Origin: JANNRR01 sp031401675
GTDB taxonomy: Bacteria; Pseudomonadota; Alphaproteobacteria; Rhodobacterales; Rhodobacteraceae
Assembly: GCA_031401675.1 (NCBI GenBank)
Contig: JANNRR010000170.1
Coordinates: 1 to 43,401, forward strand
DNA length: 43,401 bases
Reading direction: 5' to 3'
The number at the start of each line of letters is the position of its first letter. The first letter of the stretch is position 1. The notes beneath the pieces were generated by a model that did no database searches, was not told the DNA's origin, and saw nothing but the letters and a program-made list of their open reading frames with translations. The translations under genes and the position numbers were made by a program. Below are positions 43,337 to 43,401 of the stretch, piece after piece.

Positions 43337-43401
43337 GATCCGCACCACTCTGACTGACACTCAATGGGCAATCATCGCCCCGCACTGTCTTGGCCGGGAC
43401 T
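43335..43401 (+). CDS. IS5-family transposase, N-terminal fragment
   Basis: From the TTG start the frame reads MIRTTLTDTQWAIIAPHC and stays open to the window end (about 22 codons). TLTDTQWAIIAPHCLGRD is the usual opening of IS5/IS427-type transposases (LTDxQWxxIxP). GGGAGG precedes it. The rest lies beyond the window. Confidence 0.75.
   Translation, partial: MIRTTLTDTQWAIIAPHCLGRD

Larger units (their letters stand above)
43264..43401 (+). mobile_element. Left end of an IS5-like insertion sequence, cut by the window edge
   Basis: GGGTCTGTTGACGTTTGAGG marks a terminal end like those of the IS427 subgroup of IS5. It is followed by the transposase start. The boundary is placed by resemblance; the right end and target duplication are outside the window, so neither is verifiable here. 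CTAG directly precedes/overlaps the end (43261-43264). Confidence 0.65.

Overview
The window looks like chromosomal DNA of a GC-rich alphaproteobacterium of the Rhodobacterales (Rhodobacter/Paracoccaceae type). This rests on protein character (a HemB without the zinc cysteines, the small membrane protein usually called 'component of SufBCD complex', the rpsB-tsf pair followed by a LuxR-type gene and aroQ, several solute-binding ABC systems) and on the strong G/C bias at third codon positions. It was judged by eye, with no database search. The right end breaks inside the left end of an IS5-like insertion sequence, which suggests a contig edge at a repeat.

Layout. 1-5.7 kb: start of an unidentified leftward gene, a penicillin-acylase-type Ntn hydrolase, a 3-hydroxyisobutyrate-dehydrogenase-family gene broken by one in-frame TAA, a SYLF-domain lipoprotein and hemB. 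5.7-9.7 kb: a small membrane protein and mfd. 9.7-14 kb: leftward genes for a Bcr/CflA-type MFS exporter, a FrnE-like DsbA protein, a 37-residue entericidin-like lipoprotein and a large peptide-type solute-binding protein, with a candidate intergenic small RNA diverging from them. 14-19.8 kb: an RTX-repeat calcium-binding protein, a bdhA-patatin pair with overlapping ends, two tiny membrane proteins and psuK-psuG for pseudouridine breakdown. 20-25.8 kb: a homocysteine S-methyltransferase-type protein, rpsB-tsf with a structured leader, a luxR-type gene coupled to aroQ, and rpe.

26-30.3 kb: a three-gene unit encoding a membrane-anchored binding domain fused to a VWA domain, an XpaC-like protein and a second binding protein without VWA, followed upstream by a DMT transporter gap-adjacent gene. 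This is the least explained gene group in the window. 30.5-38.1 kb: a leftward phosphoester-scavenging block made of phnM, a TIM-barrel epimerase-like protein, a GpdQ-like phosphodiesterase and a complete ugpBAEC-type ABC importer, with a Pho-box-like site ahead of ugpB. 38.3-43 kb: a YciI-like protein, a PCu(A)C copper chaperone, a FucU/RbsD mutarotase with two sugar-ABC permeases but no binding protein or ATPase, and, divergently, a bacterial pentameric ligand-gated ion channel. The last ~140 bp are the IS end.

Most genes are housekeeping or transport. The items most worth a second look are the VWA/XpaC/binding-protein unit, the orphan pentameric channel, the LuxR solo with an altered ligand pocket, the candidate small RNA at about 13.95 kb, the phosphoester cluster with a phnM but no visible C-P lyase genes, and the rpsB leader with mutually exclusive hairpins.
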